A stretch of DNA of 64,000 nucleotides from Methanobrevibacter sp. (GTDB taxonomy: Archaea > Methanobacteriota > Methanobacteria > Methanobacteriales > Methanobacteriaceae). The stretch spans positions 1 through 64,000 of the forward strand of contig NZ_JAFQXT010000027.1 in assembly GCF_017406825.1 (NCBI RefSeq), in the 5' to 3' direction. The notes beneath the pieces are model-generated. The model made no database searches. It saw only the letters and a list, made by a program, of their open reading frames with translations, and was not told where the DNA came from. The position numbers were made by a program, and so were the translations under genes. Below are positions 1 to 9,457 of this stretch, one piece after another (the stretch's first letter is position 1; each line of letters opens with the position of its first letter).

Positions 1-2472
1 ATCAAGCAAAATCATTTTCAATGTGATGTCTATAAGGCAAGATATTTGCAGATTGCAAAATCATACCGTGATTGGATAGAGTTGATGGAGAGCGAACATG
101 TCTGCGATCAGAACTATCTTTTGGTCAAGGCTCTGGAAATATTGTCCGATGAGAATAATCTGAAACAGGTGCAATACCGTAATGTCTTAATCGATGAATT
201 TCAGGACACTGATGCCATTCAGATGCAGATATTTGAACTCATGAGAAGCATATCCGATACATTCACTGTCGTTGGAGATGCTGACCAAAGCATCTATTCA
301 TTCAGGGCGGCAAATCCTAAATTCTTCAATGATTATTCAGAAAATGATGAATTTGAAAATAAGATTCTTATCAACAATTACAGATCCACTTCTGACATTG
401 TAAAGTTTAATGAGGAGTTCATTCGTGAAAAACGCGTAAACCAAAAGGATTTGAAGACAATAAATAAATCTAAAATGCCGGTTTATTTGCTTGAGAATTC
501 ACGTCCGGAAGATGAATATCGCGGAATTGCTTATATCATTAAAAACTTAAAGTCTTCCGGCAAGATATCCAAATATAGTGACGTATGCATCCTCTTTAGA
601 AGCCATAAGGATAAGAAAGATATTCTTGAAGAGTTTGAAAAGGAAAAGATTCCATATTACCTTAAGGGAATTGATGATTTGATTTATCAGGATGAGGTGA
701 AAGCCGTATTGGCGCTTTTATGGTACATGCTGCCATTCAATCCAACACGGATATCCTATTACGGCGACGGAGGACAGTGGATTAACCTGTCATCTTTCAC
801 GGACAAGTATTATGAGGCATCAAAAGTGTTCAAATTATCCAAAAAGACCCAGGACATATTGAATGACATAGAACTCATGTATCATGCCAATGTATTGAAT
901 ATTAAAAATGACTTCGAGGCAATGGATTCATCATCAAAGTCAAATTCAATCATGGATGTCGTTCGAGACTATTCGGATGATACCTTAGATGAAATATTCA
1001 AACGGGTTGGTGTCATCGATTTAAGTTTATATTCTCGCGATGAACTTAAGTCCATTGGCATTACGGATGAACACGATTTGGACCTCTTTGAAGGATTGAA
1101 TGATTTAAAATCATCTCTTAGTGAAGTTAGATTAACCTGTCTTCAGGTATTCTATGAATTAATAAAAATCACAGGCTATGCTGATGAACTGCTGTCCCGA
1201 AATGACTTTGAAGCAAAAAAGGCGGCATTGAACTTGGCATTGATTTCTGAAATAATCTCCGATTATGAAAATATCATGGGAAAATATGATTTAATAGGAT
1301 TATTCAATTACATATATCGTTCACTCAAATACTATTCATGTCCAATCAATGAAGAGGAAGACAACTCACAAAAGGTCCATATCATGACTGTTCACAAGGC
1401 AAAAGGCCTGGAATATCCTGTAGTGATTACGGCGTCCATCAAGGACAGAAGCTTCCCGCTCACGTTTTCAAAACAGCGCAAAGCACATATTTTCAATAAC
1501 TATCCTGTTTACCCAACGCCAAATGAATTCCTGAAGTATAAGGTATCCGAGGATAAGGAGCCTTATGAATTCAACAGGGAAGAGGAAAGAGTGATGTATG
1601 TTGCAAATACCCGTGCAGAGGAATTGCTGATATTGTCTGCGGTAATGCCCCGCACAGGCAGCAAAATACCTAAAGTCCTGCAGGACTTTGAGAATGATTT
1701 GGTTAAGATAGAGCCAACGGATGTATTTAAGATGAAAAAGGTCACTTCACACACGATTCGCGATACTAATCTGTTTAACCAAATAGACTTTGAAAGTATA
1801 CTGGACGATTATCTGTTCTGTCCGTTAAGATACAATCTGGAGTCCAATCTGAAGTTCAAAAATCCAAAAAACATTAATAAATTTGTCGATTCTAAAATTA
1901 GGATAATTGTCAACCGCCTTCACAATGACAAGTTCATGACCGATTGGGACAGGGAAAGTATTGAAAATCTTGTATCGGAAGTTATCAAATCATACTCATT
2001 TTCATCAGGCGAAAAGAGCTTAAAGGAACTTTTTAATAATTTCGCTGAGTACTGGCAGGTCTATGGCAGGAACTTCGACGTTGTCAGCACTGCCCATCCG
2101 GTCAGTTTAGAGCTAAACGGCCATGACATAAACGGAGTGATCGATTTGGTTATAAACGACGGTGACGGCGTGAGTCTGGTTCACTTTATCAGGACACGTG
2201 ATGAGATGAAAAACTACCATTCCTTTTATATGGAGCTTCTGAATTATTATGCATTGGCATTAAGCGAAAGGGAAGACGTCAAGGTTGAAAACCTAATATT
2301 ATATGTTTTGGATGAGGGAAAACTCTATGAAAAGGAATTCATTGAAAATGAGTTCACAGTCGAGTTCTTAAGTAGTGTGGTTAAAAATATTTCAGCGGAT
2401 AACTACTCCAAACATCATGTTAACTGCGACAAATGCGAATTCAATGATTTGATTTGCCAAGCCAGGAGATAA
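1..2472 (+). CDS. UvrD/Rep-family (SF1A) helicase with C-terminal Fe-S AddB-like nuclease domain, 5' end outside window
   Basis: The reading frame is open from base 1, so the N-terminus, including Walker A, lies outside the window. Visible SF1 helicase motifs are IDEFQDTD (motif II), VVGDADQSIYSFRAA (III), VHKAKGLEYPVV (V) and VANTRAEELL (VI). The C-terminal 220 residues look like an AddB/Cas4-type PD-(D/E)XK domain: a Cys in FCPLRY (codon at 1819) plus a CxxC-x6-C cluster (codons 2425, 2434, 2455), the usual four ligands of an Fe-S cluster. The nuclease core seems degenerate: GVIDLV keeps one Asp, but the expected DxK strand reads VHFIRT. Family knowledge suggests DNA-end processing in recombination. 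It lies upstream of a TPR gene and mre11-rad50. The family is certain; loss of nuclease activity is inferred. Confidence 0.93.
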   Translation: MKQNHFQCDVYKARYLQIAKSYRDWIELMESEHVCDQNYLLVKALEILSDENNLKQVQYRNVLIDEFQDTDAIQMQIFELMRSISDTFTVVGDADQSIYSFRAANPKFFNDYSENDEFENKILINNYRSTSDIVKFNEEFIREKRVNQKDLKTINKSKMPVYLLENSRPEDEYRGIAYIIKNLKSSGKISKYSDVCILFRSHKDKKDILEEFEKEKIPYYLKGIDDLIYQDEVKAVLALLWYMLPFNPTRISYYGDGGQWINLSSFTDKYYEASKVFKLSKKTQDILNDIELMYHANVLNIKNDFEAMDSSSKSNSIMDVVRDYSDDTLDEIFKRVGVIDLSLYSRDELKSIGITDEHDLDLFEGLNDLKSSLSEVRLTCLQVFYELIKITGYADELLSRNDFEAKKAALNLALISEIISDYENIMGKYDLIGLFNYIYRSLKYYSCPINEEEDNSQKVHIMTVHKAKGLEYPVVITASIKDRSFPLTFSKQRKAHIFNNYPVYPTPNEFLKYKVSEDKEPYEFNREEERVMYVANTRAEELLILSAVMPRTGSKIPKVLQDFENDLVKIEPTDVFKMKKVTSHTIRDTNLFNQIDFESILDDYLFCPLRYNLESNLKFKNPKNINKFVDSKIRIIVNRLHNDKFMTDWDRESIENLVSEVIKSYSFSSGEKSLKELFNNFAEYWQVYGRNFDVVSTAHPVSLELNGHDINGVIDLVINDGDGVSLVHFIRTRDEMKNYHSFYMELLNYYALALSEREDVKVENLILYVLDEGKLYEKEFIENEFTVEFLSSVVKNISADNYSKHHVNCDKCEFNDLICQARR

Positions 2473-2509
2473 TAATCTATTTATTAAACTATTTTTAAAT
2501 TAATAATTA

Positions 2510-3475
2510 ATGATTTCCAATATTCCTGACGAACTAATTTTTGAGACAATAAATAATAAAGTCAAATTCTCCCTTGGAGACATGTCGACCGGTTGGTTGG
2601 ACTGTGATGATTCATTTATCCAGAGGATTGATGAAAGCAATATGAATAAGATTTTCTTAACTCAACATATTGTCAAGGAAATCGAAATTAAAAATGTTCT
2701 GGATGAGGGAATTAGTTTTTTAAAATCAGGCAAATTAATTAATGCCATAGGCAATTTCGATGAAGTGTTATTTTATGATCCTGAATATGCCAATGCATTG
2801 TTATACAAATCATTTGCTTTACGGGGCCAAAAACATTTTGTAAAAGCATTAAGACATTATAAACATGCTGTCAAATGCGATGCGGGACTCAAGGATATTG
2901 ACTATCACAAAACCCTTTTAAAGGAAGCGAACAATGAAAGGGATAATTTTCCAAAGTTAAAATTGAATATCTTCGCTGGCGATGAGTACTTTGCAAAAGG
3001 GGAATATGGGAATGCGGTTGATAGTTACAATAGGGCGCTGGCAAATCCATCCAAATTCAAGGAGAAAATATTATCAAAATTATTAAACAAAAAAGCGACA
3101 GCATTGATGAAATTAGAAAACTTCAACGAAGCTTTGGATTGTTTTAAAGAGTCACAAAATGTCAGCGTTAATGATTATGCTATCTTCGGTGAAGGCGTCT
3201 GTGAGCATCAGTTGGGGATGCAGGTCTGCGATGAGTTCAAAACAAAGTTGGATATCACTAAAAAGCAGATGTTGAAGCAAATCCAAATCCTGAACAAAAA
3301 CGGTTATTTCGCCGAATCTTTAGCAATCAACGATTTTTTGTTTGAAAATCATTTCATGATTGATGATTTCTATTTCAAATTGTTGAATGCTCGTAAATAT
3401 GCTATGAAAGAACTGGATATGGATTTAACTAAAATTAATGAGATTATTAATCAGATTGTAGAAAAACCGCTTTAA
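2510..3475 (+). CDS. TPR-repeat protein
   Basis: This 321-residue soluble protein has tetratricopeptide-like repeats. Recognisable units include one near residues 70-105 (AIGNFDEVLFYDPEYANALLY region), the next repeat (ALRHYKHAVKCD), and later ones near residues 160-175 (AVDSYNRALANPS) and 205-215 (ALDCFKESQNV). TPRs make protein-binding scaffolds; the partner is unknown. It has no signal peptide or membrane segment. The gene lies 37 bp after the helicase and before mre11. It has no ribosome binding site, and a TATA-like TTTATTAAA near 2480 sits about 25 bp before the ATG, so a leaderless transcript is possible. A repair-related role is only suggested by position. Confidence 0.85.
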   Translation: MISNIPDELIFETINNKVKFSLGDMSTGWLDCDDSFIQRIDESNMNKIFLTQHIVKEIEIKNVLDEGISFLKSGKLINAIGNFDEVLFYDPEYANALLYKSFALRGQKHFVKALRHYKHAVKCDAGLKDIDYHKTLLKEANNERDNFPKLKLNIFAGDEYFAKGEYGNAVDSYNRALANPSKFKEKILSKLLNKKATALMKLENFNEALDCFKESQNVSVNDYAIFGEGVCEHQLGMQVCDEFKTKLDITKKQMLKQIQILNKNGYFAESLAINDFLFENHFMIDDFYFKLLNARKYAMKELDMDLTKINEIINQIVEKPL

Positions 3476-3530
3476 GATAAATCTTGATATTTCTTTCTAT
3501 TTTTTACACATCAAAATCAATATTGAATAC

Positions 3531-3566
3531 TTTGCAAATGCTCTCTTGGCAAAAGGTTAAATATTA
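3531..3566 (+). promoter_or_regulatory. mre11-rad50 promoter with shared CAAATGCTCTCT element
   Basis: The sequence TTTGCAAATGCTCTCT (3531-3546) is followed by a TATA-like TTAAATATTA at 3557-3566. The mre11 ATG is at 3648, so a leader of roughly 55-60 nt is expected. The same 16 bases occur inverted at 15736-15751 before a UvrD-like helicase gene, and the 12-base core CAAATGCTCTCT recurs at 15809-15820 before an MrfA-like helicase gene. In all three the element has the same orientation relative to its gene and lies just upstream of TATA. That it binds a regulator is inference. Confidence 0.6.
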
Positions 3567-3647
3567 TTAGGTTAGATTATTAAACATTAAATGCTTGTTA
3601 AAGTGTTTAAATTGGTTATAATACACAAAATTAAAGAAGGTAATATA

Positions 3648-4850
3648 ATGAAATTTGCACATTTAGCAGACACTCATTTGGGTTACCGTCAATACGGTTT
3701 AATTGAACGGGAAAAGGACTTTTATGAAGTGTTTGAAAGGGTTATAGATAAAATAATCGAGGAAAATGTAGACTTTGTAATACATAGTGGGGACTTATTC
3801 GAAACCTCAAGGCCGTCACCCATTGCGCTTCTGACTTTCCAAAAGGGATTGCTGAAACTTAAAGGTGCTGGAATTCCAATGTATGCTATTGCCGGAAACC
3901 ATGATGCGGTAATGCGTAAAGGATCCATTCCTCCACAGGTAATCTTTAAGAAATTAGGTCTTAAAGTAATCAGCACTATCAATCCCACTTATATGCATGA
4001 TGATATATTCATTGCAGGACTGCCTTTTTTCCCGGCTTCACATGGCAAAGCTTTAAAAAGTAAATTGGCGGAGTTATCTGAAAAAGCAACACACCATGAA
4101 AAGTCAATCCTAGTTTTACACCAGGGAATAGACAAGTATTTCGGTTACAATTATGAATTGGAAATAGGAGACATTCCGGATAACTTTGACTATTATGCGA
4201 TGGGCCATATTCACAAGTATGTCAATGATAAATTCGGAAAGGGCAGGCTGGTTTATCCTGGATCCAGTGAAATTTGGAAAACATCAGAAATTCCGGATTA
4301 TCATGAAAACGGTAAAGGTTTTGTGGTTGTTGATTTGGACGGCTCAAAACCGATAATTAAAAGAGTAAAAATTGAAATGCCAAGGCAATTCATCAAAAAG
4401 ACGATTGATTATTCTAGCTTAGAGAGTGAAATCTTATCAATAAAAGAAGCTATAAAAGATTTTGACAAAAAACCAATTCTATCTCTGGAAATAAATAATG
4501 TCGAATCCGATACTAAAGTGATTTATGAGATTATTAATGAAGAGTTAGGCGATTTGGCACTGATGATTAGGCCAAAATTCAATCTGGCAGGACAAGACCC
4601 AATACTTGATGATGAATCAAGTTCTGATATGAGCCCTGAGGCGCTATTGGTTAAACAGCTTGAAAAATATGACAATACCGATGTAAATATTCTGGCCACA
4701 GACTTATACGGTTTGTTGTCTAAAGATAAAACAGAGGAAGCCAGTGAGTTAATCAGTCAGTTTTATAATGAACATTATTCCACAGTCACTGAAGATGCTG
4801 ATGAGGAACCTCCCGAAGGGGATGAACAGACAACACTTGAGGAGGATTAA
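3648..4850 (+). CDS. mre11: DNA double-strand break repair nuclease Mre11
   Basis: Mre11 is the Mn-dependent 3'-5' exonuclease and endonuclease that acts with Rad50 to process DNA ends. With the start at 3648 the protein has 400 residues and shows the phosphoesterase motifs: ADTHLG (D8, H10), HSGDLF (D49), AGNHD (N84, H85), LHQG (H158) and MGHIHK (H187, H189). The longer reading frame from 3591 would add 19 residues before the conserved MKFAHLADTH start; the 3648 ATG has AAGAAGG upstream and is preferred. The C-terminus is acidic. The gene is 2 bp from rad50, with the rad50 ribosome binding site GAGGAGG inside its end. Its promoter carries the CAAATGCTCTCT element. Confidence 0.97.
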   Translation: MKFAHLADTHLGYRQYGLIEREKDFYEVFERVIDKIIEENVDFVIHSGDLFETSRPSPIALLTFQKGLLKLKGAGIPMYAIAGNHDAVMRKGSIPPQVIFKKLGLKVISTINPTYMHDDIFIAGLPFFPASHGKALKSKLAELSEKATHHEKSILVLHQGIDKYFGYNYELEIGDIPDNFDYYAMGHIHKYVNDKFGKGRLVYPGSSEIWKTSEIPDYHENGKGFVVVDLDGSKPIIKRVKIEMPRQFIKKTIDYSSLESEILSIKEAIKDFDKKPILSLEINNVESDTKVIYEIINEELGDLALMIRPKFNLAGQDPILDDESSSDMSPEALLVKQLEKYDNTDVNILATDLYGLLSKDKTEEASELISQFYNEHYSTVTEDADEEPPEGDEQTTLEED

Positions 4851-4852
4851 TA

Positions 4853-7600
4853 ATGATTTTCAATAAATTAAAATTAAACAATTTCAAATCCCATGAACAT
4901 ACAGTAATAAATTTCGATAAAGGAATCAGCGTTATTGTTGGAGAGAATGGAGCTGGAAAATCAACAATCCTTGAAGCAATAAGCTTTGCATTATTCAAAC
5001 AGCACACAGGTAAAAAGATAGATGATCTGGTTAGGAATAATGCTCAATCCATGTCAATTGAATTGGAATTCACATCTAGCGGTAGAGATTATAAGATTGT
5101 TCGCATGAAAAAATCAAACTTAAAATCTTCATTGTTTAAAAGAACATCTTCAGAAGGAGGATATGTACATGTCTGCACCGGGGATAAAGAGGTCGCAAAT
5201 GAGATTCGCCAAATACTGGATATAGACTCAGATTTATTCCTCAATGCAATTTACATAAGACAAGGGGAAATTGCAGAACTAGTTGACAAGACTCCTGCTG
5301 AGAAAAAAGCATTAATTAATAAACTATTGGGTCTGGATTCCCTTGACAAGGCATGGAAAAATCTCTTACCATTGATTAATGATTATGAAAATCAATTAGC
5401 TGAACTAAAAGGAAAATTATACAACTCTAAAGAATTGCGTGAAGAATACGAAACTAAAAAATCAGAGTTGGATACCCTTAAACAAAAAGGCCATGAACTT
5501 GAAAGTGATATCGAAGAGGTAAATAAGGTTTTGGATGAAATGGCTGAAAGCAAACGCAATATGGAAATTGAAAAGGAGATTTTTGAAAACCAGAAGAATA
5601 GTTTGGAAGCCGAAAATAATACATTATCCAAGTTAGAAGATGAAAAGGTAAGAGTCCAAAACGATTTGGATAAGGTTCGCGAGTCTGAAGTTGAAATTGA
5701 GAGGCTTGAAAAATTTATTTCAAAACTGGATATCTACCTTGATTTTGAAAAAATTGTGGGAAAAATCAGAACATTGAAAAATCAAGAAAAGGAAATTGAA
5801 GAAAAATTAGAATCAATTGCGGCTCAAAAGGATATACTTTCAGATAAAAAAGATGGTTATAACAGTTATTTGTCATCTGAAGATGAAATCAATGAACTCA
5901 ATAATCAAAAAACTGATCTTGAAAAGGAACTGGCTAAAATGGCCAAGCTTGAAACCGATAAAAAGGAATTATTGAGACAAATTGAAGATGAAAGAAATGA
6001 CATAGAAAAATTCTTCTCAAAGGCAAAAGATACCTTGCAGGAAAATGGTCTGGACCAGGACGAATTGGCTGAAATCGATGACTTGAATCATCTGGAGGAA
6101 TCTACAGCCAAATTCAGTGATGAGATATCTTCCAAGATAGATGATTTGTCAAAAGACATAACCTCTAAAAGCGAAGACATCGTTGTGTTCAAACAGAATA
6201 TCAAAGCCTGCGAAAAACCTCTTGCCGAATTGGATGGAATTGACAATAAATGTCCTGTTTGTCAATCAGATATTGATTCAGATAAGAAGAAGGAATTGAC
6301 TAAACAATATACTTCTGAGATTACTGAAAATAAGAAATTAATTGCTCAAAACGAAGAAAGTCTTCGTTTAATGACTAGGAATAAAAACAGATTTGAAGAA
6401 AAACTTGAAAGTCTTTCCGGATTATCTAAAGAGATTATTGAATATAAGCAAAAATTCCATCAGTTACAAAAAGAGTTGGTTAAACTAAATAAAATCGATG
6501 AAGACTTGGAATCTAAAGAGCATATTAGCGACAAACTCGGTGGAATAATATGGGAAATCTCCAACAAGAGATCAAAACGTGAAGTTTTCAAAGAGGACCA
6601 TGATGCATATATTCAGGCCCAGGGAGCTTTGGATGCTTTAGGTGATGAAACCGAAGTTCAATATAGTCTAAAACAAATTAAAAATGAAATCGATGTTCAG
6701 GTTGCCAATATCAAATTGCTCATGGAACAGGACCCTCATTTAAGTTCCGACATCAGTGCAGAAGAACTTACAAACCGCATTGAAGATTTAAAGCAGAAGA
6801 ATGAGGAGTATAACCAACACAAAGGTTTTGTTCAAAATAAACAGTCATTGATGGCTCAGATGGATTCTATTAAGGATGATATCGGAATGTCCATAAATCA
6901 AATTGACATCCTTGAAAATAAGATTAAAGCATCCGCATTTAATCAGGAAAAATATGAACAGATATTATTTAACTATGAAAGATATGAAAAAAGAAAAGAA
7001 GTGTCTTCAACTGAACTTTCAGAAATTAAAGGTCAGGCACGCGAATCAATAAAGGTCATCACTGATTTGACCAACAAAATCAGAAAGTCAAGCAAATTCG
7101 AACAGGAGTATAATGACATATCAGATTATATTGACTTATTATCTCATATTAGGAGTTTATACAGTAAAAACGGTATTCAAAAGGATTTAAGAAATATTTC
7201 AAGGCCAATGATTCAAAAACACACTAAAGAATTCTTCAATGAGTTCAATTTCAATTATTCCGATTTGACGATTGATGACGAATATGATGTGACAGTATAC
7301 GGTCCTGAAGGGGAATCATCAATGACAATGGTCAGCGGTGGCGAAAAGATAGCCATTGCACTTGCTTTAAGATTGGGTATTACTCAAGCGATGGCAAATG
7401 GTGAATTGGATACTATCTTATTGGATGAGCCTACAATCCATTTGGATGCTTCAAGAAGGCATGAACTGATCAATCTATTGAAAGAGATGTCTTCCCTGCC
7501 TCAAATGATTATTGTAACTCATGAGGCTCAACTTGAGAATGCTGCCGATAATCTGATAAAAGTAGAAAAGGAAAATGGTATTTCAAGAGTAATAATGTAA
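4853..7600 (+). CDS. rad50: DNA double-strand break repair ATPase Rad50
   Basis: Rad50 is an SMC-like ATPase that tethers DNA ends and controls Mre11. The 915-residue protein starts with Walker A GENGAGKST (residues 30-38) and then has a long heptad-rich coiled coil broken by the zinc hook CPVC (C467, C470), where two Rad50 molecules join. The second coiled arm leads to the ABC signature VSGGEK (about residue 827) and Walker B ILLDEPTIHLD (about 855-866). Length and layout are typical of archaeal Rad50. It is cotranscribed with mre11. It ends 19 bp before the convergent TIR-like gene, with a T-rich terminator between. Confidence 0.98.
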   Translation: MIFNKLKLNNFKSHEHTVINFDKGISVIVGENGAGKSTILEAISFALFKQHTGKKIDDLVRNNAQSMSIELEFTSSGRDYKIVRMKKSNLKSSLFKRTSSEGGYVHVCTGDKEVANEIRQILDIDSDLFLNAIYIRQGEIAELVDKTPAEKKALINKLLGLDSLDKAWKNLLPLINDYENQLAELKGKLYNSKELREEYETKKSELDTLKQKGHELESDIEEVNKVLDEMAESKRNMEIEKEIFENQKNSLEAENNTLSKLEDEKVRVQNDLDKVRESEVEIERLEKFISKLDIYLDFEKIVGKIRTLKNQEKEIEEKLESIAAQKDILSDKKDGYNSYLSSEDEINELNNQKTDLEKELAKMAKLETDKKELLRQIEDERNDIEKFFSKAKDTLQENGLDQDELAEIDDLNHLEESTAKFSDEISSKIDDLSKDITSKSEDIVVFKQNIKACEKPLAELDGIDNKCPVCQSDIDSDKKKELTKQYTSEITENKKLIAQNEESLRLMTRNKNRFEEKLESLSGLSKEIIEYKQKFHQLQKELVKLNKIDEDLESKEHISDKLGGIIWEISNKRSKREVFKEDHDAYIQAQGALDALGDETEVQYSLKQIKNEIDVQVANIKLLMEQDPHLSSDISAEELTNRIEDLKQKNEEYNQHKGFVQNKQSLMAQMDSIKDDIGMSINQIDILENKIKASAFNQEKYEQILFNYERYEKRKEVSSTELSEIKGQARESIKVITDLTNKIRKSSKFEQEYNDISDYIDLLSHIRSLYSKNGIQKDLRNISRPMIQKHTKEFFNEFNFNYSDLTIDDEYDVTVYGPEGESSMTMVSGGEKIAIALALRLGITQAMANGELDTILLDEPTIHLDASRRHELINLLKEMSSLPQMIIVTHEAQLENAADNLIKVEKENGISRVIM

Positions 7601-7612
7601 ATTCATTATTAC

Positions 7613-7620
7613 TTTTTTTT
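7613..7620 (+). terminator. Poly-T terminator after rad50
   Basis: A run of eight T follows the rad50 stop codon by 12 bp. Archaeal RNA polymerase terminates at such runs without a hairpin. The run reaches the last bases of the convergent TIR-like gene. Confidence 0.6.
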
Positions 7621-8014
7621 ACATTGTATGGTGTGCGTCTTTGACTGAATCTACAATGCAGTTGGCATTCCATCCAACGATGGTTGCAGCATTTTCTTCG
7701 AGTATTTCAGGAACTTCCTCAAGTCCGTATGGCCTTACTAAAACTATTGGTATATTATATTCTTTGCTGGCATTCAAAAGGTCTTCAAACAATTCCTTAT
7801 TGTCTTCATATAATCCGGCTAACATGATTATTGCATCTATTTTGCTGTAGAATCTTTCTCCTGCTGCTGAATATGACCCTGATATTGATTCTTTCCAGAG
7901 GAATTCTACTTTTGAATATAGTTTTTCTGTAAATTGCGCATATTCATTATTTTTATCGAAACCGTTTGTGATAATTAAGTTGTAAATTTTGTCATCTCTA
8001 TCATCTTCGAACAT
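7619..8014 (-). CDS. ThsB/MTH538-like TIR-fold protein
   Basis: This 131-residue soluble protein resembles the MTH538/ThsB TIR-like family (DUF1863), whose members have a flavodoxin-like fold. Visible blocks are YNLIITNGFDKNN at the start, a central Asp/Ile-rich strand IDAIIMLAGLY, VLVRPYG, and the end IVGWNANCIVDSVKDA, close to the usual closing motif of the family. In Thoeris defence, ThsB makes a cyclic ADP-ribose signal for the NADase ThsA. No SIR2/ThsA partner gene is seen here, so a defence role is unproven; MTH538 itself is a stand-alone methanogen protein. The start has an AAGGTG ribosome binding site. It converges with rad50 and diverges from the Mur ligase gene. Confidence 0.72.
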   Translation of the reverse strand: MFEDDRDDKIYNLIITNGFDKNNEYAQFTEKLYSKVEFLWKESISGSYSAAGERFYSKIDAIIMLAGLYEDNKELFEDLLNASKEYNIPIVLVRPYGLEEVPEILEENAATIVGWNANCIVDSVKDAHHTM

Positions 8015-8111
8015 CTAAACACCTTGCTTTAATTTTAATCGTCATCTTATAAAAATATTTATTAATTCAAAAAGTTAAGATTATATTATAATTATTTAGG
8101 AATTATTTTTT

Positions 8112-9392
8112 ATGAGAGCCGCTGTAATAGGATTGGGAGTAGAAGGTAAGAAGGCTGTTAATTCCCTTTTAAAACATGGATGGGAAGTTTATGCTACTGA
8201 TTTAAATATTAACATTGATTTGAATGGTTTGAATTTGCCTTTGTTGGATATGAATATGATTGATGACAATCAAACAGTTTCCATTGTTGGGGACAATATC
8301 ACTGTTGATTTAGGTTTTACTAATTCCTATGCTATTGAGGAGTGTGATGCAATAGCTTTTAGCCCTAGCATGTACGGAGGCTCTTTTGCAGAAAAGCTAT
8401 TGGAAAACGGAAACCTGTTGAGTGATGTTTTAGTAAATCATAAAAGCATTTTCACTATTGGAATTACCGGAACCAACGGCAAAACCACCACTGTCCACAT
8501 GTTGAAAAATATTCTGGAAAGTGCCGGCAAAAGGGTTTTGGTTGGCGGAAACGGTGGCGGAGGCTTTTCCGGATATTATGATCTTATTCTTGAAGCCGAA
8601 GAAGGCGATTATGATATTCTTCTTGTAGAGGTTTGCGATATGACTCTTGACTTTGCCAATTACTGTTTTGATTTTGATATGGTCGGACTTACTAACATTG
8701 GAAATGACCATATGGATGTGCATAAGACCATTGCGAATTATAAGAATTCATTGGTCAGGTTTTTCACAGGAAAAACTATTTTTACAGCTTTCAATCAGGA
8801 TTTCAATGCCGATTTTAAGGATGTGGCTAAAAAATATGTTCCTTATTTTGCCTATCAGGATGAACTTCAGCTAATCGGTAAGTTCAATCTTCTAAATGCC
8901 GGTTTGGCCACAGCCATTGCGACTGAGCTGAAAATATCTAAAGATGTCATCAGACAAACTCTTGCTAATTTTAAGGCCGTTGTGGGTCGTTTGGATGTCT
9001 ATAAAATCAATGATGCTGATGTTTATGTTGGAAAAACAGATAATTCTGATGCATTGGCTTCCGTTTTAAAGGAAAGAGATTTTTATGCATTGTTTATCGG
9101 CACTCCAAGACATAATGAAGTGCATAGGCTGGATATACTGGATGTGGCCGTCAAATATAATCCGGAGGTAATCGTACTGTTTCCGGGATTGGATGATACA
9201 TTGGATATTGCAATATATAGATTACATTCCTTGGGTTATATGGGAAATATCATAACGGTTAGCACTCTTGACCAAATCATCGAATTGGTTGCGGAGTACT
9301 CTCATGAAGAGGCTATTTTCATTGGAGGCAATGGTCAAGATACGATTATAGATATTCAAGAAAGAATCAAATTAATTTCCGAAAAGTTATGA
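8112..9392 (+). CDS. Mur ligase family protein (MurC/MurD-like)
   Basis: This 426-residue protein has the three-part Mur ligase layout. It has an N-terminal nucleotide-binding fold (GLGVEGKKA, residues 7-15), a central ATPase domain with the P-loop GITGTNGKTTT (117-127) and GNDHMD, and a C-terminal domain with GRLDVY and IFIGGNGQDT. Mur ligases form amide bonds using ATP. In pseudomurein-containing methanogens, homologues are proposed to build the cell-wall peptide, while another relative (CfbE) works in coenzyme F430 synthesis; I cannot tell which substrate applies. The Rossmann-first order is most like MurC/MurD. It is followed by a membrane protein with a VanW-like end, which mildly favours a wall role. 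Confidence 0.85.
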   Translation: MRAAVIGLGVEGKKAVNSLLKHGWEVYATDLNINIDLNGLNLPLLDMNMIDDNQTVSIVGDNITVDLGFTNSYAIEECDAIAFSPSMYGGSFAEKLLENGNLLSDVLVNHKSIFTIGITGTNGKTTTVHMLKNILESAGKRVLVGGNGGGGFSGYYDLILEAEEGDYDILLVEVCDMTLDFANYCFDFDMVGLTNIGNDHMDVHKTIANYKNSLVRFFTGKTIFTAFNQDFNADFKDVAKKYVPYFAYQDELQLIGKFNLLNAGLATAIATELKISKDVIRQTLANFKAVVGRLDVYKINDADVYVGKTDNSDALASVLKERDFYALFIGTPRHNEVHRLDILDVAVKYNPEVIVLFPGLDDTLDIAIYRLHSLGYMGNIITVSTLDQIIELVAEYSHEEAIFIGGNGQDTIIDIQERIKLISEKL

Positions 9393-9406
9393 TAGTCAAA
9401 AACCTT

Positions 9407-9414
9407 TTTATATA
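9407..9414 (+). promoter_or_regulatory. TATA box for the VanW-like membrane protein gene
   Basis: TTTATATA preceded by AAAACC (BRE-like) lies 15 bp after the Mur ligase stop and about 50 bp before the ATG at 9458. The next gene therefore probably has its own promoter. Confidence 0.5.
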
Positions 9415-9457
9415 ATGTAGAGTATATTTATATATGTGTATTAATTAGGTGTATAAA

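Noticed and set aside
3591-3647. Longer Mre11 start with 19 extra residues
   Set aside because: The extra residues lack family similarity, and the ATG at 3648 has AAGAAGG upstream and begins the conserved MKFAHLADTH.
7619-8014. A complete Thoeris defence system
   Set aside because: Only the ThsB-like protein is present; no ThsA with SIR2 or SLOG domains is encoded in the window.
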